Assembly (NCBI RefSeq): GCF_000702585.1
Contig: NZ_JNIQ01000001.1
Coordinates: 811,001-875,000 of the forward strand
Direction of reading: 5' to 3'
From: Exiguobacterium aurantiacum DSM 6208
GTDB taxonomy: Bacteria > Bacillota > Bacilli > Exiguobacteriales > Exiguobacteriaceae
Length of the DNA: 64,000 nt
Program-made: the position numbers and the translations under genes
Shown here: positions 16,759-26,102 of the stretch, piece by piece
Layout: each line of letters opens with the position of its first letter
Position numbering within the stretch: position 1 is the first letter of the stretch
Notes under the pieces: generated by a model
What the model saw: the letters and a program-made list of their open reading frames with translations, nothing else
Told to the model about the DNA's origin: nothing
Database searches by the model: none

Positions 16759-17636
16759 TCAAACGTTTTGACGAAGCCTACTCAGGCAAAGTGTTCATCG
16801 CGAGCCTTCCGGAAGTCGCCGATGCGAAGACGGTGCTCTACGGCATGCCGATGGACTGGACGGTCAGTTTCCGTCCGGGTTCACGTTTCGGCCCGAACCG
16901 CATCCGTGAAGTGTCGATCGGTCTTGAAGAATATAGCCCGTACCTCGACGGTGATTTGACAGAGGCGGCCGTTTACGACGCCGGTGATATCCCGCTTCCG
17001 TTCGGGAACGCGCAAAAGTCGCTCGATATGATCGAGTCGTTCGTCAAAGACGTCATCGACGCAGGCAAGTTCCCGCTCGGCATGGGTGGGGAGCACCTCG
17101 TCACATGGCCGGTCATCAAGGCGATGCATGACAAATACGGCGACGACTTCGTCATTTTGCATTTCGACGCGCACACGGACCTCCGTGACGAATACGAAGG
17201 CGAGCCGCTCTCGCACTCGACACCGCTCAAAAAAGCGGCAAACTTGATCGGACCATCGAACTGCTACTCGTTCGGCATTCGTTCTGGAATGAAAGAAGAG
17301 TTCGACTGGGTGAAAGAAGTCGGCTACAACATGTATAAATATGAAGTGATCGAGCCGCTCAAACGCGTCTTGCCGACGCTTGCCGGCAAGAAAGTGTACG
17401 TCACGATCGACATCGACGTCCTTGACCCATCAGCTGCACCAGGCACAGGGACGCAAGAGATCGGTGGCATCACGACGAAAGAGTTGCTCGAAGCCGTTCA
17501 CGCGATCGCGAACGCGGATCTCGACATCATCGGCGCCGACCTCGTTGAAGTGTCACCGGCGTACGACCAGTCGGACATGACGGCGATCGCGGCCGCGAAG
17601 ATCCTTCGCGAGATGATGATCGGATTCGTGAAGTAA
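16755..17636 (+). CDS. speB: Agmatinase
   Basis: A 293-residue ureohydrolase making putrescine from agmatine, the substrate for SpeE. Binuclear manganese ligands are in [22 protein letters not shown] and [20 protein letters not shown] is the substrate loop. Translationally coupled to speE (ATGA). Length is typical for B. subtilis SpeB. Confidence 0.94.
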   Translation: MIKRFDEAYSGKVFIASLPEVADAKTVLYGMPMDWTVSFRPGSRFGPNRIREVSIGLEEYSPYLDGDLTEAAVYDAGDIPLPFGNAQKSLDMIESFVKDVIDAGKFPLGMGGEHLVTWPVIKAMHDKYGDDFVILHFDAHTDLRDEYEGEPLSHSTPLKKAANLIGPSNCYSFGIRSGMKEEFDWVKEVGYNMYKYEVIEPLKRVLPTLAGKKVYVTIDIDVLDPSAAPGTGTQEIGGITTKELLEAVHAIANADLDIIGADLVEVSPAYDQSDMTAIAAAKILREMMIGFVK

Positions 17637-17638
17637 CG

Positions 17639-18007
17639 ATGCGAAAAAAAGGTCAGCTGGAGATGGAACTGAGTGCCCGTATCACCCAATGGGAGAAAGA
17701 GTATCTCGGACGCGGTTCATTGACGTGTAAGGCAGACCTGCTCCGCGACTTGGCCATCGTGACGCTCCAAGGCGTCTTGACCCCGGCCGAGTATGACCTC
17801 GCCGCCAAATCGGCCGGTCGCGAGCAATTGAAGAAGTATCGCAACAACCTCGTCGAGTCGGGCCGGGCCCAGCTCGAGGCGATTGTGGCAGACGTCCTCG
17901 GACGGCGCATCACGTCGCTCCACACGGACATCAGCACGAAGACAGGGGAACGCCTCATCGTCTTTCGGCTCGATGCCGCTTGGGACAGTGGGATTGACAA
18001 GCCGTGA
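17639..18007 (+). CDS. DUF2294 / MpsC-like protein
   Basis: A 122-residue protein of the DUF2294 (MpsC) family: KGQLEMELSARITQWEKEY, GVLTPAEYDL, ESGRAQLEAIVADVLG and LHTDISTKTGERLIVF match the family order. It starts three bases after speB and is probably its operon partner. Members are linked to sodium-dependent membrane-potential systems in staphylococci; that role here is inference. The start at 17639 keeps the conserved KGQLE segment. Confidence 0.75.
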   Translation: MRKKGQLEMELSARITQWEKEYLGRGSLTCKADLLRDLAIVTLQGVLTPAEYDLAAKSAGREQLKKYRNNLVESGRAQLEAIVADVLGRRITSLHTDISTKTGERLIVFRLDAAWDSGIDKP

Positions 18008-18022
18008 CGACGTTTATACACT
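17994..18022 (+). promoter_or_regulatory. Promoter of the sbtA leader, inside the 3' end of the MpsC-like gene
   Basis: TTGACA (17994-17999), 17-base spacer, TACACT (18017-18022). Transcription would start near 18029, giving a leader of about 180 bases. Confidence 0.6.
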
Positions 18023-18028
18023 AGAAGA

Positions 18029-18190
18029 CAGATACGTGTCAGGATTGGCGAAGCGAGCCTCGGAACGCTTCGTCGCCGTCTTGACCCGGAGCTGGACCAA
18101 TATGACCCCGACAGTTGTCGGCTAGACGGAGCGAACGCGTTCGAGCCGTCGGCATGCAGCGCACACCTTTCTTTAGGTGTGCGCTTTTTG
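18029..18190 (+). promoter_or_regulatory. Structured leader with terminator upstream of the SbtA-type gene (candidate riboswitch/attenuator)
   Basis: Visible stems: CGAAGCG/CGCTTCG (18049-18055 with 18066-18072), CCGAC/GTCGG (18108-18112 with 18117-18121), and GACGG/CCGTC (18125-18129 with 18146-18150) enclosing CGAA/TTCG. An 11-base terminator stem follows (18158-18168 with 18175-18185) with TTTTT. The terminator ends about eight bases before the ribosome site, so transcripts must read through it. I do not recognise a known riboswitch consensus. Confidence 0.6.
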
Positions 18191-18208
18191 TCGCCTAGGA
18201 GGAGAAAC

Positions 18209-19159
18209 ATGGAATTATTAACGTTTTTATTGACGAGCGCCCCGGTGCTCATGTTTGTGACCGGTGTCGTGGCCGCCCTCGGGAAATCGAACTTGAAGAT
18301 CCCGGAGTCGCTCGGCATCACGCTCAACTTATACTTACTGCTTGCCATCGGCCTAAAAGGCGGGATGGGTCTCGCCTCGGTGTCATTCGATGACTTGGCG
18401 CTCCCGCTCGCGGTGACGCTCGTGCTCGGGATGGTGTTGCCGCTCGTCGCGTTCTTTCTCGGCGGACTATTTCGCTTCGGCTTCCATGAACGGATCGCCA
18501 TGGCGGCGACGTTCGGATCGGTCTCGCTCGTGACATACGTCGCGGCCGCGGCTCAACTCGAGCGGCTCGGCATCGGTTATGAGCCGTTCATGACGACGCT
18601 CGTCGTCGTGCTTGAGATCCCGGGACTTGTCGTCGCGCTCTTGCTGTACAACCAAACAAGAGTGCTCGGCATCACGGCTGCCCCGAGCCAGTCGTTCACC
18701 GTCATTCGGGACAGCCTGCTCTCAAAGAGCATCTTACTCTTGATCGCTGGTCTCGTCGTCGGGATCGTCACACCGGACACGTCGGCGCTGACACCATTTT
18801 TCGTCGACTTGTTCCCCGGCGTGTTGCTCTTGTTTTTACTGAGTCTCGGTGTCAAGGTCGGTCATCAATTGAAGACGGTCCCGTCCTATGGGGTGAAGTT
18901 TTTAGTCGTAGGGATGACGTTCCCGCTCATCGGGGCGGCCATCGGGTACGCCGCCGCCATGTTCGCGGGGCTGTCCGATGGGGGAACGATTCTTCTCATG
19001 ACGCTTGCGGCAAGCGGGTCATACATCGCCGCACCGGCCATGCTCCAAGCATCGGTGCCGGAAGCCGAGCCGTCATTTTATTTGACGCTCGCCCTCGCCG
19101 TCACGTTCCCGTTCAACTTGCTCGTCGGGATCCCACTTTTCATCACGATCGTCACATGA
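18209..19159 (+). CDS. SbtA-type sodium-dependent bicarbonate transporter family protein
   Basis: A 316-residue membrane protein with about ten helices, of the SbtA family (formerly DUF897). The two halves are related: KSNLKIPESLGITLNLYLLLAIGLKGG in the first and FLLSLGVKVGHQLK in the second, both typical of the family. Family role is Na+-coupled bicarbonate uptake; no SbtB partner is next to it. The start at 18209 follows AGGAGGAGAAAC. It lies directly behind a terminator-containing leader. Confidence 0.8.
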   Translation: MELLTFLLTSAPVLMFVTGVVAALGKSNLKIPESLGITLNLYLLLAIGLKGGMGLASVSFDDLALPLAVTLVLGMVLPLVAFFLGGLFRFGFHERIAMAATFGSVSLVTYVAAAAQLERLGIGYEPFMTTLVVVLEIPGLVVALLLYNQTRVLGITAAPSQSFTVIRDSLLSKSILLLIAGLVVGIVTPDTSALTPFFVDLFPGVLLLFLLSLGVKVGHQLKTVPSYGVKFLVVGMTFPLIGAAIGYAAAMFAGLSDGGTILLMTLAASGSYIAAPAMLQASVPEAEPSFYLTLALAVTFPFNLLVGIPLFITIVT

Positions 19160-19160
19160 C

Positions 19161-19192
19161 AAAAGGCCGTCTCGGCTCCGAGACGGCCTTTT
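19161..19192. terminator. Bidirectional terminator between convergent genes
   Basis: AAAAGGCCGTCTCGG pairs with CCGAGACGGCCTTTT; T or A runs on both sides. Confidence 0.88.
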
Positions 19193-19193
19193 C

Positions 19194-19946
19194 TTATTGC
19201 ATCACTTTTTGTTCGTCGAGGCATTTCAAAGCAGCCGTCCAACTGCCGAACAAGGCGTTGATCGTCGACGTGCTCGGCACGTTGCGACCTTCCGCCCATT
19301 TCCGGTAATGGAGGATGCTGAAATGGTTCAGCTCTTGTTTCGCGAGCCGAAGCGCCGCGATGACGTCTTCTTCGTCCCATTTCCGTTTCGGCGGGGCGAT
19401 GTCCAAGACGAACAAGGCATAGCTCCATGAGCCATATTTCCGGGCGATCGTCGCCACGGTCGGATAGCCTTTCTCTTGGGCCCAGACGGCGTAATGTTGC
19501 GACGTCAGCCGCTCGAGTTCGGCCGAGGCCTCGATGAGCGCATGGATGATGCGTTCCTCGTTGTTTCGGGCTGTCGTCGTTTGAAGCTTCGCTTCACGGA
19601 GTGCGTTCGACCAAGAGCCGAAGCGACTGCTGATCAGTGTGAGGGACGGGCCTTGGGCGACTTTCGCCCATTCCCGGTACGTCTGGCTCGTGAACATGTC
19701 GAGTTCTTCAGCGGCTTCGTTCAACGCCGTCAAAATGTCTTCGTCTGAATAGTAGCGGTAAGTCATCTTGATTTCGGCGGCTTGGACGGCTTCGCGCCAT
19801 GACCCAAATTTGTATATCACGGTTGAGAGGGAAGGAACGTCTTTGCTGCGGGCCCAGAGAGTGTATTGTTTTGTGTCAAATTCTTCGAGTTCGTTCGCTG
19901 CTTGTTGTAGGCATGAGAGGATTTGTTGCTCAGTCCATCGTTTCAT
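19194..19946 (-). CDS. Four-repeat FGSW protein (homing-endonuclease-associated repeat type)
   Basis: A 250-residue protein built of four repeats of about 58 residues, each with an acidic start (EEDVIAAL type), an LT/S..Y..WA core and a closing P(S/T)..I...(F/Y)GSW..A(L/V) segment. This matches the homing-endonuclease-associated (HNH) repeat as I know it, a small helical DNA-binding-type module; no HNH nuclease motif is present. The ATG at 19946 follows AAAGGAGAG. It lies divergent to the polysaccharide cluster and has a paralogue inside it (28574-29337), so a regulatory role is plausible but unproven. Confidence 0.65.
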   Translation of the reverse strand: MKRWTEQQILSCLQQAANELEEFDTKQYTLWARSKDVPSLSTVIYKFGSWREAVQAAEIKMTYRYYSDEDILTALNEAAEELDMFTSQTYREWAKVAQGPSLTLISSRFGSWSNALREAKLQTTTARNNEERIIHALIEASAELERLTSQHYAVWAQEKGYPTVATIARKYGSWSYALFVLDIAPPKRKWDEEDVIAALRLAKQELNHFSILHYRKWAEGRNVPSTSTINALFGSWTAALKCLDEQKVMQ

Positions 19947-20411
19947 CGTGATGTCTCTCCTTTTCGGAAGCGTGAGTCGCTTCAAAGGTCGTGGTGTGGT
20001 TGAACAATGATGGTCCTTTAAGGAAAGCCCAAACGGTCAAGGGCACGTATACAAGTTGCCAACGTACAAGAAAGGGAGCCGTGGACGGCATGATTGAAAT
20101 GGAAAATGGACGGTACGCTAAGTAACGGACGGTGTAAGGAAAAACGACGCTGTTTAATTGAACCTCCTTCCTTATTTACAATTTACACCTAATTTAAAGC
20201 CATGTACTTTCCATATTACCCATTTAAAACGGAAATATTCACAAATGAAAAGAAATAGCCATCACACATTCGTAAAACTGTTTAATGGCTAAATTTCGTT
20301 GCTATGAAAAAGCTATAGTTTTCTTTCGGATTGTGAATCGTGAACGGGTACTAATGTAGCATCAACGCATAAAAACGACCCATTTTCGCAATCTGCAAAG
20401 GCGGTGACAGA
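19947..20411. other. Long AT-rich intergenic region ahead of the polysaccharide cluster
   Basis: About 465 bases with no supported gene. The right part (20160-20400) is AT-rich and must hold the promoter of the cluster, but no pair of -35/-10 boxes stands out. Inverted TAGCCAT/ATGGCTA segments occur near 20258-20293 with a long loop. No known riboswitch or terminator seen. Confidence 0.4.
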
Positions 20412-22325
20412 ATGTCTATTCGATTCAATCACTACCCGATGGACCGTAAAAACACGATGCTCATGTTGCTCGATGTCATGATCGCGGCAGCGGCCATCTT
20501 CCTCACCTTCAAGCTGTTGTTCGCCCATGACACGACGGTCTCGGGAGATACGACGAAGCTGATGACGATTTTGGCGCTGAAGAGTGCGGCGTTGCTCGGC
20601 CTCGGTTGGGCGACGCGCGTGTATCGGATTGATTGGCGCTACGGTTCGATGCGCGAGCTGCAATTGCTCGCGCTCGTCCTGCTGACGAGTGATCTGCTCG
20701 TGCTCGGCGCGGCGCTCGTCGTATTGAAAAGTATTTCGTATCAGGCGTTGTTCGTCCAAAGTTTGCTCGCGTTCAACGGCATGCTGTTCATTCGACTCGT
20801 GGCTCGGACGCGCTCGTTCTTCCGGTTCCGCAACGCCCCGCCGAGCGGCAAGGCGACACTCATCATCGGTGGCGGGGACTCTGGTCAAAAGATCACGAAA
20901 GAACTGAAAGAGCACCGGACGAACGTGTTGAACGTCGTCGGGATTTTAGACGATAACCCGTTCTTACAACGTCTCTACATCCACGGGACGCCGGTCCTCG
21001 GTCCGATCGATGCGCTCGAACGGAAAATCGAGGAGCTCGGCATTGAAGTCGTCGTCCTCGCGATTCCTTCGCTTCCTTATAGCAAACGGATCCAGCTCTT
21101 GAAACGGATTGAGAAGACCGGGGTCGAATCACACGCGTTGCCGATGCTGTCGGAGCTCGCCTCAGGAAAAGTGTCGATGAATGAGATGCGCGAAGTCGCA
21201 ATCGAGGACTTGCTCGGACGTGAACCGGTCCAACTCGACGTCTCCGAAATCTCGCAAAAGTTAAAAGGCGCGACGATTTTCATTTCCGGTGCCGGTGGGT
21301 CGATCGGTTCCGAGTTATGCCGGCAGTTGATTAAATTTGAACCGGGCCGCCTCATCTTGTTCGGACACGGAGAGAACAGCATTTATTCGATCGACCGGGA
21401 GCTGCGGGGACTTCAAACCGAGACCGAGATTTGTCCGGTCATCGGAGACGTCCAAGACCGGGGCCGGTTGATGGAAGTGTTTGAGCGATATACACCTCAT
21501 ATCGTCTACCATGCGGCCGCACATAAACATGTCCCGCTCATGGAAGGAAACCCGAAAGAAGCCGTCAAGAACAACGTGTACGGAACAAAAAACATGGTCG
21601 AGGTCGCCGACTTGTTCAACGTCGAGCGTTTCGTCATGATCTCGACCGATAAAGCGGTCAATCCGACGAACGTCATGGGGGCGACGAAACGGGTCGCCGA
21701 GATGGTCGTCCAACAACAGGCGCGACATAGTGACACGACGTTCTCGGTCGTCCGTTTCGGCAACGTCCTCGGGAGCCGCGGCTCGGTCGTACCGCTGTTC
21801 AAAGAGCAAATCGAGCGCGGTGGGCCGGTCACTGTGACCCATCCGGAGATGACGCGTTACTTCATGACCATCCCCGAGGCGAGCCGGCTCGTCATCCAAG
21901 CGAGCGTCCGGGCGAGCGGGGGAGAAGTGTTCGTCCTCGATATGGGACAACCTGTTAAGATCGTCGACTTGGCGCGGCGCATGATCACGCTGAGCGGATT
22001 CACCCTCGATCAAATCGCCATCGAATACAGCGGGATTCGACCGGGTGAGAAATTGTATGAAGAGCTGCTCGCGACGAGCGAGCAGACGGACAGCCAAGTG
22101 TATGACAAAATCTTCGTCGGTTGCACGCGGCCGTTCAAATCGGTCGATCCGATTTTACTGACGATCGAGCATTTGCTCGATCAACCGAACGCGCTCACGT
22201 CCTTCCTCTTGTTCGTCGCCAATAGCGAGATCCCGGAAGAAGTGATGGAAAACAAGTTCACCCCGCAAATCGAACCCGTCCGGATTCGATCGAGCGACCC
22301 AACCCAAAGGAGGAAGACGTTATGA
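20412..22325 (+). CDS. Membrane-bound nucleotide-sugar 4,6-dehydratase (CapD/EpsC/PglF family)
   Basis: A 637-residue protein with four N-terminal membrane helices (about 10-130), a Rossmann CoA-binding-like domain with LIIGGGDSGQK near 154, and a C-terminal SDR domain starting FISGAGGSIGSELCRQL near 297. The SDR triad region has STDKAVNPTNVMGATKRVAE, where Tyr is replaced by Met as in this dehydratase family. Expected reaction: UDP-GlcNAc to the 4-keto-6-deoxy sugar. It leads the cluster and overlaps the next gene by four bases. Confidence 0.87.
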   Translation: MSIRFNHYPMDRKNTMLMLLDVMIAAAAIFLTFKLLFAHDTTVSGDTTKLMTILALKSAALLGLGWATRVYRIDWRYGSMRELQLLALVLLTSDLLVLGAALVVLKSISYQALFVQSLLAFNGMLFIRLVARTRSFFRFRNAPPSGKATLIIGGGDSGQKITKELKEHRTNVLNVVGILDDNPFLQRLYIHGTPVLGPIDALERKIEELGIEVVVLAIPSLPYSKRIQLLKRIEKTGVESHALPMLSELASGKVSMNEMREVAIEDLLGREPVQLDVSEISQKLKGATIFISGAGGSIGSELCRQLIKFEPGRLILFGHGENSIYSIDRELRGLQTETEICPVIGDVQDRGRLMEVFERYTPHIVYHAAAHKHVPLMEGNPKEAVKNNVYGTKNMVEVADLFNVERFVMISTDKAVNPTNVMGATKRVAEMVVQQQARHSDTTFSVVRFGNVLGSRGSVVPLFKEQIERGGPVTVTHPEMTRYFMTIPEASRLVIQASVRASGGEVFVLDMGQPVKIVDLARRMITLSGFTLDQIAIEYSGIRPGEKLYEELLATSEQTDSQVYDKIFVGCTRPFKSVDPILLTIEHLLDQPNALTSFLLFVANSEIPEEVMENKFTPQIEPVRIRSSDPTQRRKTL

Positions 22326-23350
22326 CAAAAACTGTGCTCGTCACGGGTGTGGCAGGTTTCATCGGATTTCATTTGGCCCGCAGATTACTGCGCGAAGGTC
22401 ATCGGGTCGTCGGGATCGATGAAGTGAATGACTATTACGACCCGAGTTTGAAAGAGGCGCGGTTGCACGTGCTCACCCATCCGAACTTTAAGTTGTATCG
22501 TGACTCGCTCGAGAACAAGATGGCCGTCACACGTGTGTTTGAAAAACGGCGTCCTGATATCGTCGTCAACTTGGCCGCCCAGGCCGGTGTCCGTTACAGC
22601 CTGGAAAATCCGGACGCCTATATCCAATCGAACATCGTCGGATTCCTGAACGTCCTCGAGGCATGCCGTCATTATCCGGTCGAACAGTTGCTCTACGCCT
22701 CGTCGAGTTCGGTGTACGGCTCGAATCAGAAGATGCCATTCTCGGAACAACACCCGGTCGATCATCCGCTCTCGCTATACGCCGCCTCGAAGAAAGCGAA
22801 CGAGTTGATGGCGCATACGTACAGCCATCTGTTCGATTTGAAGACGACGGGACTTCGTTTCTTCAGCGTCTACGGGCCGTGGGGACGGCCAGACATGGCG
22901 CTGTACAAATTCACCGAAGCCATTATTAAAGGGGAGCCGATCGACGTCTACAATTACGGGCAAATGGCGCGTGACTTCACGTACGTCGATGACGTCATCG
23001 AGTCGATTGTCCGCTTGATGGACATCCAACCGCTCGCGGATGAAGACTTTGATTACACGGAGCCGCTGCCGGATCGCAGCGACGTCCCGTTCCGCGTCTA
23101 TAACGTCGGCAATCATAGTCCGGTCCAATTGATGGACTTTATTCGCATCATCGAGCAAAAACTGGGGAAACAGGCGATTTTAAACGAGCTGCCTTTGCAA
23201 CCCGGGGACGTTCCGGAGAGTTTCGCCGATGCGTCGGCTCTCTATGAGGCGGTCGACTTTCAACCGCAGACACCAATCGAACGGGGGGTACACGAGTTCA
23301 TCGATTGGTATCTCGCCTATCACCGCGCGTTAAAGGAGGGCATTGAGTGA
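22322..23350 (+). CDS. NAD-dependent sugar epimerase, UDP-glucuronate 4-epimerase type
   Basis: A 342-residue extended SDR enzyme. NAD site VTGVAGFIGFHLARRLL at residues 7-23; catalytic Ser in ASSSSVYG and YAASKK near 148-153; GLRFFSVYGPWGRPDMAL is the hallmark of the UDP-glucuronate/galacturonate 4-epimerase branch. Likely product UDP-galacturonate or an amino-sugar equivalent. It overlaps the dehydratase (ATGA) and abuts the following CapK-like gene (TGATG). Confidence 0.85.
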   Translation: MTKTVLVTGVAGFIGFHLARRLLREGHRVVGIDEVNDYYDPSLKEARLHVLTHPNFKLYRDSLENKMAVTRVFEKRRPDIVVNLAAQAGVRYSLENPDAYIQSNIVGFLNVLEACRHYPVEQLLYASSSSVYGSNQKMPFSEQHPVDHPLSLYAASKKANELMAHTYSHLFDLKTTGLRFFSVYGPWGRPDMALYKFTEAIIKGEPIDVYNYGQMARDFTYVDDVIESIVRLMDIQPLADEDFDYTEPLPDRSDVPFRVYNVGNHSPVQLMDFIRIIEQKLGKQAILNELPLQPGDVPESFADASALYEAVDFQPQTPIERGVHEFIDWYLAYHRALKEGIE

Positions 23351-24693
23351 TGACGTCTTTACAAGACAAGATATACGCGAACGCGCCGCTTCCGGTCCAA
23401 AACTGGCTCATCTCGCTGTACGGGCTGAAGTTGTACCGTGAGCGATACGGTCCGTATTACGACAAAGAGCTAAAAAAGCTGCGAAGGCAACGGCTTGTCG
23501 ATCCAGGGGCGGCCCAGTTGAATCGACTCAACCGCTTTCTGCAGTTTTGTCAGAAGAATAACCGCTATTATCGCAACTTGTTCACACGTCACGACATCGA
23601 GTTGCCGCTCAAGAGAATCGAGGAGTTGAACCAAATCCCGGTGCTCGAGAAAGAGACGCTTCGAACCGACCCTGATATCTTCTCAGACATAAAAGCCCCG
23701 ATCATCGGTTGCACGGGCGGTACGACCGGCACGGCACTTCAAGTCCGTTTTACCATCGAGGATTATCAGGCGCGTATGGCCCATCTCGACTATTTCAAAG
23801 AACAGCACGGGTTCATGAAAGGAATGAAACGAGCGAGTTTCACCGACCGGATGATTTGCCCCCGGGACCAGGAAGACCCGATCTATTGGCGTTACAACGC
23901 CCCGATGAAGCAGATGTTGTATTCGGTCGTCCATTTCCACGAACGGACGATCCCGGACTACGTTGACTCATTGAATACGTTTCAACCGGACGCCTTGGAC
24001 GGTTCACCGTCCGCGATGATCGAAGTCGCCAAGTACTTAAAAGACACGGAGACCCGATTGACGTTCAAACCGATCGCCATCTTCCCGACGTCCGAGACGC
24101 TCTCACCGTGGGGGCGACAGTTGCTTGAAGAGGTGTTCGGGGCCCCGGTTTACGACCAGTACGCCTCATCTGAAGGAGCACCGCTCGTGACGGAATGTAA
24201 GCGCGGCCGGATGCACCTCCACCCAGAAACCGGCATCATCGAGCCAGGGGAGAACGGCGAGGTGCTCGTCACGAGTTTCACGACACACGGGACGCCGCTC
24301 GTCCGCTACCGAATCGGAGACCGGATGACGCTCAGTGATGAGACGTGCCCGTGCGGCCATCCCGGCACCGTCATCTCCTCGATCGACGGTCGTCAAATGA
24401 ATTATGTCGAGACGCCGGAAGGTTACAAAGTGTTCGAAGGGGATTTGACGGCGACGGTTGCCGTCCTACCGAACTCGGTACTTCAAGTTCAAGTGTTACA
24501 GCACGACGTCGATCAAATCGAGATGCTTTACGTCAAAGACGAAGAACGATTCGAAGACGACCATGAGACGATTCTCAAACAAGAAGTCGAACGGTTATTC
24601 ACACCGAATATGCGAATCCGCCTCAAAAACGTGCCGGCCATCAAGAAAGAGCCAAACGGAAAAATTCGGGTCGTGAAGCGACTTCACGTCTGA
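23350..24693 (+). CDS. CapK/PaaK-like adenylate-forming protein, copy 1
   Basis: A 447-residue protein of the phenylacetate-CoA ligase/CapK group. Motifs of adenylate-forming enzymes: CTGGTTGTALQ near residue 120 (phosphate loop), QYASSEGAPL near 270, GTPLVRYRIGDRM near 320, then the CPCG segment. In polysaccharide clusters such proteins are thought to activate carboxylic acids; the substrate is unknown. TGATG coupling to the epimerase sets the start. A close tandem paralogue follows. Confidence 0.78.
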   Translation: MTSLQDKIYANAPLPVQNWLISLYGLKLYRERYGPYYDKELKKLRRQRLVDPGAAQLNRLNRFLQFCQKNNRYYRNLFTRHDIELPLKRIEELNQIPVLEKETLRTDPDIFSDIKAPIIGCTGGTTGTALQVRFTIEDYQARMAHLDYFKEQHGFMKGMKRASFTDRMICPRDQEDPIYWRYNAPMKQMLYSVVHFHERTIPDYVDSLNTFQPDALDGSPSAMIEVAKYLKDTETRLTFKPIAIFPTSETLSPWGRQLLEEVFGAPVYDQYASSEGAPLVTECKRGRMHLHPETGIIEPGENGEVLVTSFTTHGTPLVRYRIGDRMTLSDETCPCGHPGTVISSIDGRQMNYVETPEGYKVFEGDLTATVAVLPNSVLQVQVLQHDVDQIEMLYVKDEERFEDDHETILKQEVERLFTPNMRIRLKNVPAIKKEPNGKIRVVKRLHV

Positions 24694-24718
24694 CCTATAC
24701 AAAAAGGGGAGCTCGACT

Positions 24719-26083
24719 ATGACAATCATCGCGTTGCAGGACGTATATTTTAAAGCACCGATTCGCTTCCAAAACTGGATGACGTCGTTGTACGGATTGA
24801 AATTGTGGCAAGAGCGTTACGGGAAAGCGTATGAACGTGAACTCGTCGCGCTGCGTAACCGACGGACCGATGAAACGTCGGTTCGGACAGACCAACTCGA
24901 CCGGCTCAACGCGTTTTTACAGTTTTGCGAGACGAACAACGAGTATTATGCGCGCTTGTTCAAAGAAGCGAACGTGACGCTCCCGCTCCGTTCCTTCGAG
25001 GAGATGAAACAGATTCCCATCCTCGATAAACAGACGGTCCGGTCGACTCCTTCGATCTATTCGAACATTAAGACGGACATTGTCGGACAGACAGGAGGGA
25101 CGACCGGTGCGTCGCTCCAAGTGAAGTTCACGAAAGAGGATTATCAAATCCGTATGGCCCATCTCGACTACTTCAAAGAACAACACGGTTTTAAGAAAGG
25201 GATGAAGCGGGCGAGTTTCACGGGACGGGTCATCTGTGAACCTGATCAAAAGGCTCCGGTGTTCTGGCGTTACAATCGTCCGATGAACCAATTGCTCTTA
25301 TCGTTGTTCCATTTGACGCCGACAAACATTCCGCATTATATCGAAGCGCTCAATCGGTTCAAACCGGCCGTGCTCGACAGCGCCCCGTCCGCGATGATTG
25401 ATATCGCTTCGTACATGAAAGAACACGGCATCAAGCTCGACTTTCAAATGGTCGCCATCTTCCCGACGTCCGAGACGTTGACGGCATCAGGGCGTGCCTT
25501 GCTCGAGGAGGCGTTCAACGCGCCGGTCTTCGACCAATACGCCTCATCAGAAGGGGCGCCGATTTTAACGGAGTGCAGCCACGGCCACATGCACTTGCAT
25601 CATGAGACCGGCTTTATCGAACCGTACGGGGAAGAAGGGGAGATCCTCGTCACGAGCTTCACGACACACGGCACACCGCTCGTGCGCTACCGGATCGGAG
25701 ACCGGATGAAGTTTGGGGAAGGGACGTGCCCGTGCGGCCAAGGCGGCACGTACGTCACATCGATCGAGGGACGGCAGTCGAACTACGTCGTCACGCCGAA
25801 AGGCGCAAAAGTATACGAAGGCGATTTGACGTCAATCGTCCGCGTCTTACCGAACTCGGTCATCCAGACGCAGTTCCGGCAGTTCGACTTGCATCACATC
25901 GAGATGCGCTATATCAAAGATTCAGAACGATTCCTTCCGTCTCACGAGCGGGTGCTCGAGCGGGAGTTGAAAGAACTGTTCGGTGCCGACGTCGAGATCA
26001 CCCTCACCCCGGTCAAGCAAATCCCGCGCGGACCGAACGGGAAAATCGTTGTCATCGAAAAGCTGATGGATCAAATTTCATAA
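24719..26083 (+). CDS. CapK/PaaK-like adenylate-forming protein, copy 2
   Basis: A 454-residue paralogue of the preceding gene, sharing long identical stretches (MAHLDYFKEQHGF, FPTSETL, QYASSEGAP, LVTSFTTHGTPLVRYRIGD). Phosphate loop QTGGTTGASLQ near 121 and CPCGQGGTYVTSIEGRQ near 338 are intact, so both copies look functional. The divergence between copies is well beyond a recent duplication, hinting at separate substrates. An AAAAGGGGAGC ribosome site precedes the ATG. Confidence 0.78.
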   Translation: MTIIALQDVYFKAPIRFQNWMTSLYGLKLWQERYGKAYERELVALRNRRTDETSVRTDQLDRLNAFLQFCETNNEYYARLFKEANVTLPLRSFEEMKQIPILDKQTVRSTPSIYSNIKTDIVGQTGGTTGASLQVKFTKEDYQIRMAHLDYFKEQHGFKKGMKRASFTGRVICEPDQKAPVFWRYNRPMNQLLLSLFHLTPTNIPHYIEALNRFKPAVLDSAPSAMIDIASYMKEHGIKLDFQMVAIFPTSETLTASGRALLEEAFNAPVFDQYASSEGAPILTECSHGHMHLHHETGFIEPYGEEGEILVTSFTTHGTPLVRYRIGDRMKFGEGTCPCGQGGTYVTSIEGRQSNYVVTPKGAKVYEGDLTSIVRVLPNSVIQTQFRQFDLHHIEMRYIKDSERFLPSHERVLERELKELFGADVEITLTPVKQIPRGPNGKIVVIEKLMDQIS

Positions 26084-26102
26084 TAACTGGAGGCAGATGG
26101 AC

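Noticed and set aside
18029-18158. sbtA leader as T-box, SAM, TPP, FMN, lysine, purine, cobalamin, glycine or fluoride riboswitch
   Set aside because: None of the conserved core sequences I know for these classes is present.
24719-26083. Second CapK-like gene as an assembly duplicate of the first
   Set aside because: The two copies differ throughout at protein and DNA level and have different intergenic spacers.
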